Below, one piece after another: positions 20,049 through 31,849 of a stretch of 64,000 nt of DNA. Both the position numbers and the translations under genes were made by a program. The stretch lies in the NCBI GenBank assembly GCA_948099385.1, contig CANUEZ040000013.1:833001-897000 (forward strand). Direction: 5' to 3'. Below the pieces are notes generated by a model, which searched no databases, was not told the origin of the DNA, and saw nothing but the letters and a program-made list of their open reading frames with translations. The DNA is from Fasciola hepatica (lineage: Eukaryota; Platyhelminthes; Trematoda; Plagiorchiida; Fasciolidae). Every line of letters starts with the position of its first letter. Within the stretch, counting starts at the first letter, position 1.

Positions 20049-23000
20049 GTTAGCAATCACTCATTTTTCTCCTGTTTTCTATTGGTTGCTGAAATCTGCT
20101 CGAATTGATAATAACTTAGATCTGGTGTGATCAGTGTCGGAAGTCCCAAAACGGAGGATGTGATGGTGTTCTGCAATTTGTAAATCATTAAAACGACAGG
20201 GCAAATGACAATCCTTTCGCATGTTTTTGAATTCCCCTTCTGACTCGAATGAGGGTACACAATTTCACAAGTGCTGCCTAAAGCGAATGAACGAATACTT
20301 TATTGGGACTCCACAAAAGATAGCCATTTATTGATTCAAATGGATATGAATAGATTTGGTGCCACACTTGAACAAAACTTTAGTACATCGCTCCCAAATT
20401 TTGTTTATTTCTGAGCTTCCGCATGCTGAGTCTGTTGAATTTTCAAGTCGTAATTAAAACCGATATCCATTCTGTAGTCACTTCAACAATGTGTGAACTG
20501 ATATTCTTAAGTTGGGCAAAAGCTGAGGGTTTGCACCGCTCAATCACATTGTGGGAGGAGGTTTGGTAAGACCTTTAGTTTTTCATTACCGATTCCTGAA
20601 GCCGTTCAGTATCCTACATAACAAAAAACTACCACTTGGAAACAATCTGTGAAGTAGGATCGTCAAAGGATCAGATTTACCTTGTTTATGACAAGTGTAA
20701 CAGATTTGATTGGTTTGTGAGCTCAAGTTGCAGGGTTGATGATGATCTATGCCAGTGGCTTATACTGAGACACAGAGATTAGAGTTTCTGAGCAAAATAA
20801 ATCTTGGATCAGAAGTCGGAAGTCAGTTTTAAAATGAGCTCTTTGCATGTGCATTCAAAGCAAAACTAGAAAGAATCAACTGATCTAAAGGATATACGGA
20901 AGAAACGTCCAGTCTAACTGGCCATCAGAGTGGTCTGAATGCAGTGTCAATGGAATTTGGCACGGCGGTTTACTTTTGAACTTGGAATGAACAGCGATTT
21001 TTGGTTTCCCCATTTTACTGTCATACGTTAGGAGAATGATTGCATCCAGTAAACGGTTCATTATAGGCAAACCAAAGGACCTCAATGCATCAACTTCAGT
21101 AGTTTCGCCGGTATCTAACGGCGCTGATCAGTTCCGAAGTTTTGAGAAATTCCCTCGAGTTTTTAGTTCCAGCCTGGGAGCCAATCATATTCATTCCCTG
21201 GTTAAATATTCGTCTCAGGTTGTCTTCATGAATTGACTGTAACAAAGGCAGGTCGATTTCCCTTTGCGTTAAAACAGCGTTCTTGAATCCACGTGTAGAA
21301 TGAGAACATGTATTTTTTTTACAATATTTAACAGTCAAAAATTTGGATTATCCTGGGAACAAGAGTCAAATCAACCAATATACTAAAGCTTCCAGACTAC
21401 TTCAAAACTGTTCCATCCTTGTTAGTCAATAATGGCAGAACGATTTAAAAAGACCATCCACAAGAAAATGCATCTGTTCAGCGTGAGACTAAACTGTGCA
21501 ATACATTCATAGCAGTATGACCATGAGTGTTATCCAAGGCTGGCCATCCTTAGTAATGGGTAACGTAGCATCCATCCACCACTAACTGTGAGACGCTTGC
21601 AATCGTCCTGCAAGGTAAACGTAATTCTGGTAGATAGATACCTATGCACTATGAGTTAAACATCAAGTCGATTTATGCTGAAGCCTTATGGCGTAGTATT
21701 CTTTGGACCACACATAACTAGTTTGAGTTGACGTGATAGCGCCTTTGGCGGGATCACATGGCTGCTGGTGATCCTTACAGAGGAAGAAACTACTCCAAAC
21801 TGATTCCTGCACGCCTGTGCAGCAGTGAGTGAGCGAACAAGCCTGGGAGACGTGCGAGAAATCAGTGAGATAGACCTTAGTCACAACATATTCCTATTCA
21901 GTCGAAATAGACAATCTATCTACATTTCGTACCACAAAGTTAGTGTACTGCAACAGACAAATCGGATTGAAAGCAAACTTGTGTTACACGGAAAAACTTT
22001 GGTAAGGTGATGAGTCATGGACAGTAGCGCTTATAAATAGCAACTTTATTGTGGTCAAAGCGGGTCTGGCATGTCCGCATCTATGACAATTGGTGCTGAG
22101 CGTACTTACCTCAGTGGCTGTGCGGAATGTTAAACTCTAAGTTGCAGAGTAGTTCTTGTCTGTTATTTAGAACTTTTAAGTACTGTCTCGAACAAACAAA
22201 TACGAAAAGTGTAGGGGCTCGATAATTGAGGTGTGGCGAGTCATTGGCGCATATTTTTTCACAGTCTTTTTGAATATGCCTAACTTATGGCTGAAGTTTT
22301 AATTTGATACGGTAAAGTTTTGTTTCTGTATGCGAAACTTATCATTGGAAATAGGATTTTCTGCTTAGAACTTATGGACAAAACCAAAACTCTAAAGAGA
22401 ATTGTAGACTTTATTTTTTACTGAAATGCAATGAACAAAGGTCACTGAATATTATCGTTCGGTCGAAACGTTTGTCTGAATGAGTAAATTGCATCGAACA
22501 GTCAAACAACTATTCTCGTTGGAAGTCGTGTAAGATAACAAAGGAAAAATATGAGTGTGTAGTCCATCCTTTGATGAGCAACCGCAATTGAGCAGAGATG
22601 TATCTGGGAAAATGTGCTGTTTTCGAAGTCTTAATGTGTTAATTGAAAGCGGCTTGTGCTACGGATTACGTCAGCGAGGAAAGTGATGTTTCTGCTTCAT
22701 AACTTCGGGAATAGAGCTTTTAACCAGACCGGTTACGAGATAAACCATGTGAATGTCTCTGGTCAATCCTTTGAGCGTGTTCAGGAGTCATTCTTGACAA
22801 ACAACGGGGCAACTGCTAAACAATGAAACCGAAACACATTTCAATCCAACTAAAGCAAGAAACGGATGACTGGTTCAAAAAAATGTCCTTTCTGCACTGT
22901 TGCCTTCTAGTTTATACGATTACAGTTCTAGCAGAACCGAGTTCGAGAATATCAATCACAAACGGTGTGCTCTAAGCAAAGTGGAACGTACTTTTCAACA

Positions 23001-24678
23001 CTTACGTAATGCCTACACGGGAACAAGCTACAAGAGGCCTATTTGAAATCTAATCGGTTATACACCATACAGGAAAAGCAAGATACACGTATGCTGAACA
23101 GTGAGGAATCATGTGAACACAAAGTAAAGTCTGATATTGAGCTTTACACTCTACATATTTCGTTTTGCTTATGTACTGTTGACAAGCTCAAAAGGTTCGG
23201 GATATGTATATCAACTAATGTTCAGACATTTTTCTATTCATAACCGATGCACCTATCCAGGAAGAAAAACCTGTGTAACTTTCCTTTCAGAGTACCAGGG
23301 AATGTTCAGCTGGCATTACTTGCATGACTCTTCACAAGTGTATATTATGTCTGGAAACTACACACTCAATCATATAAAAGTCCGATTCGGTGAAGCAATC
23401 AATTTTCAGTAATTCACTCCCAAGCCATTTACAGCTTTCTCCCCCACCAGTCGCCGGTTTACAACTTCACTAACCATATTACCTTTAAATGGCAACCTAA
23501 TAAGAGCTCTTTCTTTCTGACAGTTTACACGGGGATTTTCAGCACTGTTTCAATAAACCGATCCGAATAACTGTTGTCACGTAAGGTGTTTCTTATTAGC
23601 ATCAATCCGTCCTCTAAAGTCTCCGCAGAACAAACTTCCCTCGCTCTGAAGGCCAAACATTTCACTAAGTTCCACTTCTGTTGCACACTAACGAAACTGT
23701 TGAAATCGGAACACGGACCGCTCCACGTTTGTTTACGGTACACATTTCGCTCTACCTGACCACTCTCCATTCTCTTAAGAGTCAGGCCAAGAAACGGTAG
23801 GTGATTGTTTACTTCGAGCTCAGTTGTAAGGCGTTTTGCTTTCAAAGTTGTTTGTCGTGTCCCTCCAAACAAATGCAAAGCTGTTCAGCTGTGCTTTCCA
23901 GCGATAGCCAAGACAATTGGAATAAGGAAGTTGATCCCTGACCTGTGAGCCCAGAGGCGTTTGGTCCAGACACTCCAACTTCCATGGCCCGAGGTTGACC
24001 AAGGCTGCACGAATCTACGGTCTAGTTACCCATATGGCGTCAGCTAGATAAACATGACAAGGATATTTTGGCTGACATACCCCTGCCCATGGTTGGTCTT
24101 TATTCCATGCCTATGTTCATGATCGTTTATCTGATGTCTACTATGTAGTTTGTTATGGGCTTGAGGCTGAATTACTGAAAAACGATTGTTTCGCCGAATT
24201 GGACTTTTATATAACGAATATCACCGGGACCATGTACTCGGTATAACAGAGATTTTACCTCCCATTCCGTCCCTCAAGAATGTAACTGAAACAAAATATG
24301 TCCCTTTGAAAACGGTTAAGGAAACGGCTTCTGAAATTAACGTACAAGTAAATGGTGAGATATTTACGGGATGTTCTCAGAAAGTATTCACTCAAGCCAC
24401 CTAAATCTGCGTGGCACTCTGATCTCTGCGCCACACATTTGATGATTGTTAGAAGTCACCCGAAACTAATAACGCACTTCCTTGGATTTCCAGTGGTGAA
24501 CGGGATGTTGACACTGAAATGAGAATTATTTTGTAAAACACTGAATTTCCCTCCGTTTGAAATATTAAAATATACCCGCCTTATCCATCCGATTTCGTAC
24601 GTAAGATACAGTGAAAAGGCGCAAAGGCGACTCGAAAAAATGAGGCTTTGTTTTTGCTTTCGTTTCTTATTTTTCCAG
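20049..24678 (+). other. FHIP intron 3
   Basis: 4.6 kb from GTTAGC to TTTTTCCAG. It contains a minus-strand Penelope-like fragment at 23525-24000. No other element or gene was recognised. Confidence 0.7.
23525..24000 (-). mobile_element. Penelope-like element fragment, reverse transcriptase C-terminal part
   Basis: The minus frame 23878-23525 reads LTTELEVNNHLPFLGLTLKR, then ERNVYRKQTWSGPCSDFNSF, then WNLVKCLAFRAREVCS and LEDGLMLIRNTLRDNSY with RFIETVL. These correspond, in order, to the conserved Penelope-like blocks E..LPFLDVLV.R, T.VYRKPTWTG.YL.F.SF, LV..L..RA..IC and EL..LR..L..NGYP..FI. The block runs uninterrupted for 117 codons, but upstream it is shifted (a second minus frame opens at 24002). 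No GIY-YIG endonuclease was found. It lies antisense within FHIP intron 3. Confidence 0.8.
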
Positions 24679-24765
24679 GTTGCGCATCCACTGATTCAGT
24701 CCAGTCTTTTACAATTCATTCACTCGGGTTTCTTTGTATCTGTGCTCGGATTTGCCCTGACCAAG
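24679..24765 (+). CDS. FHIP: FHIP1-type protein, exon 4 (residues 387-415)
   Basis: A 29-codon exon bounded by a TTTTTCCAG acceptor and a GTAAGC donor, phase 0 at both ends. VAHPLIQSSLLQFIHSGFF followed by VSVLGFALTK matches the FHIP segment VAHPLV...L..YI.NGFLVPVMGPALHK almost residue for residue. Joined to exon 3 it gives ...CESVLE-VAHPL..., as in relatives (CNAVIQ-VAHPL), which confirms the splice junction. Confidence 0.95.
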
Positions 24766-25181
24766 GTAAGCGTTGTTGTTTGTACTGCTAATAGGTTTCG
24801 GTCCCCTGAATTTCAACCTTCTTCGATTTTACTGGTTTCACATCTCACGAGTTGGAATAGTATTCTGATCCATTACTAACTCCTGTCGCCACAATGGTAG
24901 CCCCTCAGCATCCCAGTTTCAATCTAAGTAAATACCAGTTAGGTTATATGCCAGTGAAGGCGATCTCTTCCTGCACGTCCGACAGATCTCTTTTGTCCCT
25001 ATCTCTTTGAGTACGTCAGAGTTACATTCTGTGTGAAAATCAGGGATAGATTTTGTTCCGAACTCTCCTGGTAATTTTGAACAAAATGAAATACTTCCTG
25101 CTTCCGATCAGTTGACCTGGAAAATTATGTTCAGTGCAGTCTTTTATGAGCTTAAGTGTGGTCAAAACCCACTTATTTCTT

Positions 25182-25208
25182 CCCCCCCCCCCTCTCTCTC
25201 TCTCGCTC
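25182..25208. repeat. Poly-C plus (CT)n tract
   Basis: Eleven C followed by CT repeats, ending in CGCTCGC. Confidence 0.95.
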
Positions 25209-28073
25209 GCAGACACACAAACAAACTTAATTAGCCAATGGTGTTTATTCCGATCACATGATCCACCCATTTTATGGATGTGTGAAACACACTAAGATAT
25301 CTGGTATCTTGAACAAAAAGATCGATTTTTTGCAGGACACGTATTCACTACTGGTTGATGCTAAACATTCATGTAGTTAAGTAAAACAACTACGGATCGT
25401 CAACGAAAACAAATTGAACAATTTTGGGCTACCTTCTAGATTTGACTATTGATGACGTTTGCACCAGTAGTGCCTCAGTAGTGCTAGTAAGGGCAGCGGT
25501 GCCATCTTTTTCCCTTCAGACATTTTCCCACCAATATTTAAGACCACCTCCTGTTCACAATACAGCCTCGTGAACATCACCATTGGAGTCGAAAATGATG
25601 GATAAATGACCAAATTATGACTTTTAAAAAGAAATTTAACTGTGCCCCAATATTCGAGATGAGAGATTTGTCCTCATCATCCTACATTTCATACCTAATA
25701 AAATGGATTTTTCTGCTCATTTGCACCAAACAACTCACAATAACTTCCATATTGTTTGGTGATCCTCATAAATTCTCCTAGCTCTGTCCTTGGCATCACG
25801 AAAATCCTTGCGATTTTGAGGAACCTCATTGATTTGTAGTTTATAGATCATTCATCTAAAAGCGATACAGGCAAGCTGGAGACTTGCAAGACCGTCCGCC
25901 TTTTGTTAGCTCTGTGCTTCAAACGGGATAGATGGAGTGTCTTTTTCCCCATTTGATCTACTATATTGCTTGATCGTGGGCAGCGTGGATTTGATCCCAA
26001 CAGCGGAAAAAGGTAATAAAGTTAACCGTTGCGTGCGCTCCAAAATGCCTAAAATCATACGTACACACGGAAAAAAATAATGTGTGCTTGCTTGCCAGTG
26101 TGCTATGAATTTCAAATCCGTCATGTGGTCGTTCTGCTTACAGATTGGTTAAAAAAATACGGGTCATTGTGAATCTTTAGCAATGAGACCTATCATCCTG
26201 AATGGTTCTTAAGCAAATAAAATCAATTATTGGGATTATTTCGACAAGTTTATTCTGTGTGTGTGTGTATTGCTTTACAACAACAAAAAGAATCAACTAA
26301 TGGCCTGCAAAACACCGATTGGAGGTTGTGAAGAGCACTTACCCGTTAAAGGTATTTTCTACTTTTCTAGTGAATAAGTCTGTAAATTCCCACATCTCGT
26401 TGACCGTCGAACTTTTTCATTGTTAGTGTTCAGCTTGATTTGAGATGTTAGTGTGTGTAAAAGTTTGTCCTTTAGCTCCTTTGAGAAGGGTTAGTTAACA
26501 GTATTCGGAATGCATACAACCAACTTATTTTGGTAAGCTATGTCCACGGTGATTCATTGTGCAGTATTTATACCCGGCTCATCACCGAAGTCATCATCTG
26601 TGCATGGTCACCGAGTCCCATCAGAGAGCGGAAATTGGCGCAAAATGATATAGTCAAAAGCATCCGGGGTCGTATCTCGTTTCGATCCAGTCCCGAGGCC
26701 CAAACTGTTAACGTGAGAATGTAACAATAAGACAGCATGTGCCATATCCCATTCCCATCTGGTAGAAAATGAACTGGATGATGATTCTCGTATAAAAGAA
26801 TGTAGCTTCACTGAATTCACATGGATGAGTGAGTGCTGCGGGAATGCTGCCTGATGAGCCAGTCTGTCAGCCAGGCAGTCATTCGGTGGGAATATCAATC
26901 AATTTTGTGTTGCTTTCATTGACTGTAAATTCTTCGAAGTAATTTGGTTCGTCATGCTACCGTATTTTGGGTCTAGTGCGTTTGTCACACATTTTTATGT
27001 CCTACTAATTATTTGCTCTACTTAATTTTAGCAGGCACGTCAAAATACAACGCGTCTTACAGTGGGTTTGTTAGGGCTTTTTCACGCAGTCACCGTCCTT
27101 TTTGATTCAAGTTAGATTCCTTCCATTGTCTTTTATTCAAAATGTTTCGTATACTTCGCCCATTTACTTAATACGGGTTTCAGAATAACAACCATGAGAT
27201 TGAAAATACAAAATATGGAAACCAGCTTAGCCCGTTTCAGCCGGTACTAACTGACAAGTCTCGGGATACAGTTATCTTTGCCCGCTGTTGCTTTCATCCA
27301 AGCTGAAGTGCCCGGTTTTCCACTCCACACTGAATTCGCTAGAATTTTAAGTTGTGTAAAAGCTTGTGAAACAATGAATGCCTCGTACCTTTACCCGAGT
27401 TCCACTTCATGTTCGCTGGTTTGTCAACCTTCGAAACGTCGAAGTGGGAGAACGAGAAGGCAGAGTTCAATTTCACTTATTATGGGGTACATCGGGGTTC
27501 AGATCAGTCTGCGTTAAACCAATCTTGAATTGTCTCATTGTACACAAGTGACCGACCAACCAATTGACTGACTGATTTGTTCAACGAGGATAGAGTTATT
27601 GAAACATGCCCCAAGGGTGTTCTGTTCCGGTCAACGGAGAGATTTCTGTACTTCCCACATCCATCCGTCGACCGCACTGGTCATAACTATAGAACTAAAT
27701 TAAAGTTCGTAGTAAACTTATACAAACCTCAGCAGTTTGAACGCAGTCACTTATAAATTAATTGTACTCACCGATTCTAGCTCGCGGGATCGTACCGCGC
27801 GTTTACCGGTTCAAATGAAAAGCAGAAAATAGTAAACCTAAGCAGATTTGTCTTTTCTGAGTCACATTTAATCCGATGGTTTCCCGGTTTGCTAATCTTC
27901 TTTCTCTCTCCTTAGATCTAAATTCGGTCTGGAATAGTCGAAAAAAAGAACAGAGTTTATAAATAATTCGATCGATCAGCGTTCGTGTCTTTTTGTGCGG
28001 AAGGCTCTGTGTGTTAACTGATTTGGTTCTGCATTATTATATTGTTAAACGTTGGTAAATACTCGATTACAGC

Positions 28074-28130
28074 ATGCAAAAATCACTCGGCAAGAAAAAC
28101 ACACCCAAAGCTGCCTCTAAAGTAAAGAAG
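28074..28130 (+). CDS. Candidate short first exon of an unrecognised basic protein
   Basis: An ATG is followed by 19 codons reading MQKSLGKKNTPKAASKVKK up to a good donor, GTATGT. The lysine-rich, low-hydrophobic start looks like the N-terminus of a small nuclear or ribosome-related protein. A possible acceptor (GATTACAG) lies directly before the ATG. I found no following exon, and so short a match can arise by chance. If real, it would be a gene nested in FHIP intron 4 on the same strand, or an alternative exon. Confidence 0.2.
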
Positions 28131-31100
28131 GTATGTCTTCCGGAGACAGATTCAAAGCTGCTATATTCTGACAAATTTCTCATCATATTCCATTTGAACT
28201 GAGATGTGAATCACTGCGTATTTTTTGATTAAATTGAAACACGTCGCCGTAAGCAGTTCCAGATAAGGCATCAAACGTTATTTTCTGATTTTTGACTCGT
28301 AGCGGAAACGCAAATCAGGTTTTCAGTATATGTTTCCCGTAACTGTGACTATGCTGCTTTTGACTCGTAAGGGAGAGTCAGAGAAAAAAGAGCAACATAA
28401 AATATCTGCTCATTGAATTTCCGTATGGACGGAAAACAAAACGGTTTGTTTGAGTGTTCTGGAAGTAGAGTCGAGGGTGATATCATTTCTCAAAAATCGA
28501 GTTTAGCAGGTTGTCTGTCCAATATTGTAAATCAGCAGACAAATTAACATCAAAACCTCGTGTGTTCACTCAAAGAAAACCTTTAATGTCAGGCCCCGTA
28601 AGGTGTTATGTTCAAAATCCTGTTTCCCAGTTCCGAACGTTAATCTACACTTGCAATGTCTACATAGATTTATTCTGTTTCCCTAAAGAACGAACCTGCT
28701 GCGAAACATTTCCACGGCCTTTTAGTGATGCGTGAAACGTTTGGGCTAAATTTATCCATAAATGCTGACTTGATTACATTTGTTTTCATCTCCATGATAT
28801 TCACTGGATATACTTCCCAAATCAATCACTCACGGCCTCGGGAGTCACTATTCGCGATTCTAAATTGACTTTTGTGTTTTAGTCCCGGAGAACTAGTGTG
28901 CATTACTCTCTGAATGCTTTTCAACGCGTAATCAATGAGAACTTGTTTACCGGTTCAACCTGTCATAGGTTTTGTATTGTGACATTTTAATCAAATGCGG
29001 AAAAGTGCGAAAACGGCGGCCATACCCACAACTTTGACAGTAGAAATAGAGGCAAATGTTCAGACAATTAGTTTTGTTCAAGTACGAGGTGTCAAACCTG
29101 GTACATTTAATTTTCCTACAGAAAATTATGCCCGCACGGAATATTTCAACCTAAGTATGCCAATAAGCGCATTGCATTGGAATTCTGTGTTTAGTCTCAA
29201 CCTCTAAAGTGCATGTGGCTTAGGTGCAAGTCCATTCACATACGTATTGTACTGGCAGTGATGGTCTCTTTTATTGTACCATTAATGGAAGTTGAACAGA
29301 TATTAAGAAAAGTCCTTAAAAAAGAACTAATTAGCATTTGAAGAAATAAACGTCAGTCTACAAATGCAAAAATTTGGTACCAACTAGGAGTGCAATATCA
29401 CCTAAGTGGTTCATTATGACACCACTAAGCCTGCAATTTATTTTCATGTCAAGTTGGTGATCATAACTGTTCTGCATTATACGCATTTTACCCTCAAGAG
29501 GGACGGGTGAAAGTCCATCTGCTGTCTAATTGTCAAGAATGGGCCAAAATTTTATCCAGAAACTGTAGTTAAGTGGTCTATCCTACTACAGTGGATTGAG
29601 ACCCGTAATATCACGATTAAGTGAATCCGCTAGAGCTGGATGGTTAGAACAAACAGTGAATGTTCAATCAGACAAAAAGACATTCCATTTTTCGAAACTA
29701 CAACACGTGCTAGAGATTCTCTCTAGCCGGCAGAGTACTTCCTCTATTGTGAGTTTTAACCGAGATTAGACCATAACTTTTTCCCAGCCTTTCTGAATCT
29801 GAGACAGTATGACACCTAAGCCAGCATTCGAGACATCATTTGTGACTGCAGTGGGGCATTTTTTTAAAATCGGTATAACCAATGCGGAAACTATCCAGCA
29901 TTCTACCTTATTTTTATGCTTCTGTTCGTTTGGCTCTCAGATGGACGTTACTGCGACGTAGAAACCAAAACCAGATCACAGAATCGTGATAATGATTAAG
30001 AGCACTAAAGCGAACCGAGCTGAACTGGCTCACTGGCACTCTGCATAATCGACGGGATTAATAACGCTAGACCCTGTTACGAATCCTTTGTGCATAGCTG
30101 TCAAGTCCCTTCGGAGGCTCCAGTGCGGTGTGCATGGACGTGAGCTCCACGCAATCTGAAGTTTAGGTTTTCCGGTTCGTCTGTCTATCTGCCAACTATG
30201 TAGTTCGCAATAAATCTACTAGACATGCCACCCAATGTGTGTAACGCACAATAATGCACGCCAGCTTCGAGTCCCGGATGAGATGCGGTGGACTGGGCAC
30301 TGTTGTTGATTCGTAAAATGCTGAATGAAAGAACAACAATAGCACAATGAGTTCATGAACTTTCAGTGATATGCAAAACATTCAAAGTTCATGCGATCTA
30401 TAAAATAGCAAGTGGTGTACCACTGATATAAATATTAGAATTGTTACTTTACTCCGGTAGAAGCCAAATGAAACCACTTTTAAAGTATAATGAGTGTCAA
30501 CGAATGAAACTAGGTCCTCTCCATAGCATGTGGGTTATTTGAACAAGGTTATTGACGCGGTTCCACAGTTCTTATTCTACATTTACCTTCACTTTTCAAC
30601 TGAATCTCATCGATTTCTTGTATTGGCATGAATAAGGTACTTTTGAATGTGTGCGTGCGTGTGTGTGTGTAAGTGACACGGATTGACCCTCAGCCATGAG
30701 ACTGATACTCAATGGATGTAGAGTAACCACTGGTTTTCTTTGACGGTGTTTTGCATGAAAACCATTTGTCTGTTAATCAGTCAACTAGAGAGTCGATCAA
30801 TAAGTGTGAATTAAACCAAATTAACGTAGTATATACTTTAGTATCTTGCAACCAACCCCCTTTAGTTGACTTATCATATAGAACCTCGTTTTCAATTATC
30901 GCAATTATTTTTCCAAACCACATTTTACTAGTGGACATACATTTTGTTTCCTGAATGCTTGTCTTCGTCAAGAACTCGAATACAGCAAGTAAGGGGGTTT
31001 GAAAGCGTGCAGATTTTTGGCGTTGAATGAGACATGAATAAGGATAATGCTTATGCAGTCAGTTCAATTCAGTCCTTTCAACCGGTAACCAAGCACTTCC

Positions 31101-31849
31101 CTGATCTGGTTTTGCTTGTGACCTCTCGGCATCTTCGAATCAAGAAAATCTGAAATGAAGTGTTAGGAGCAAGTGAGTAAGAAAGAAAATTATAAATGGA
31201 AGAAAAGGGTTCCAATGCATCTACGCTGCCGACCGCGGCACCTAAGTATCTCACCAAATGTCGCCAACCATCTGGTGGACGGATTTTGATAACTCCAACC
31301 CCAAAGCCGAGCAACGACATCGCCGAATTTACTGGCTACTATTTTCATAACTCTTTGACATGGCTTGGACTATGTAATGCATCGCATAGGCTGGAGTTCT
31401 CAAAAATTGATTTGGATAGAGGTCAGGCGCACGTGCTGTGATGACGAACAGAGAAGTCGGCAAGACAGTAAAGAACAATAAATTGAAGAACAACTCTCGC
31501 GTGCACAGTAACAAGCGGAATCGGAAAGGAGGTCTTTTGGGGCGTCCTTGGGTTTTTATCAATTCTTAGGGGCTGAGTCAAGGTAACTGTTCGGTGCGGG
31601 TCAACATAGGGGGGAACACTTTATTATCCCGCCGATCATCTTGACCTTCAGTGGCGGCACCTGAGATAAGAGAGGAAAGAACGGAAGTTTTGCTAGTTCG
31701 GATATGCGGTACAACTGATCGGTTTGACCTTACCGCCAAACGCAACCTACCTCGGAGAACAACGAACACCGGAGAAGTCTTTCGGTGGGTATGCGTAACA
31801 CGTGTTTTAATCATCTTGCTCTAAAGACTGAATTCTGAGTCCCAACGAT

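Noticed and set aside
31588..31800. Possible solo LTR on the minus strand (TGTTACGC start, GAACA end)
   Set aside because: The flanking pentamers do not match and no second copy was seen in the window.
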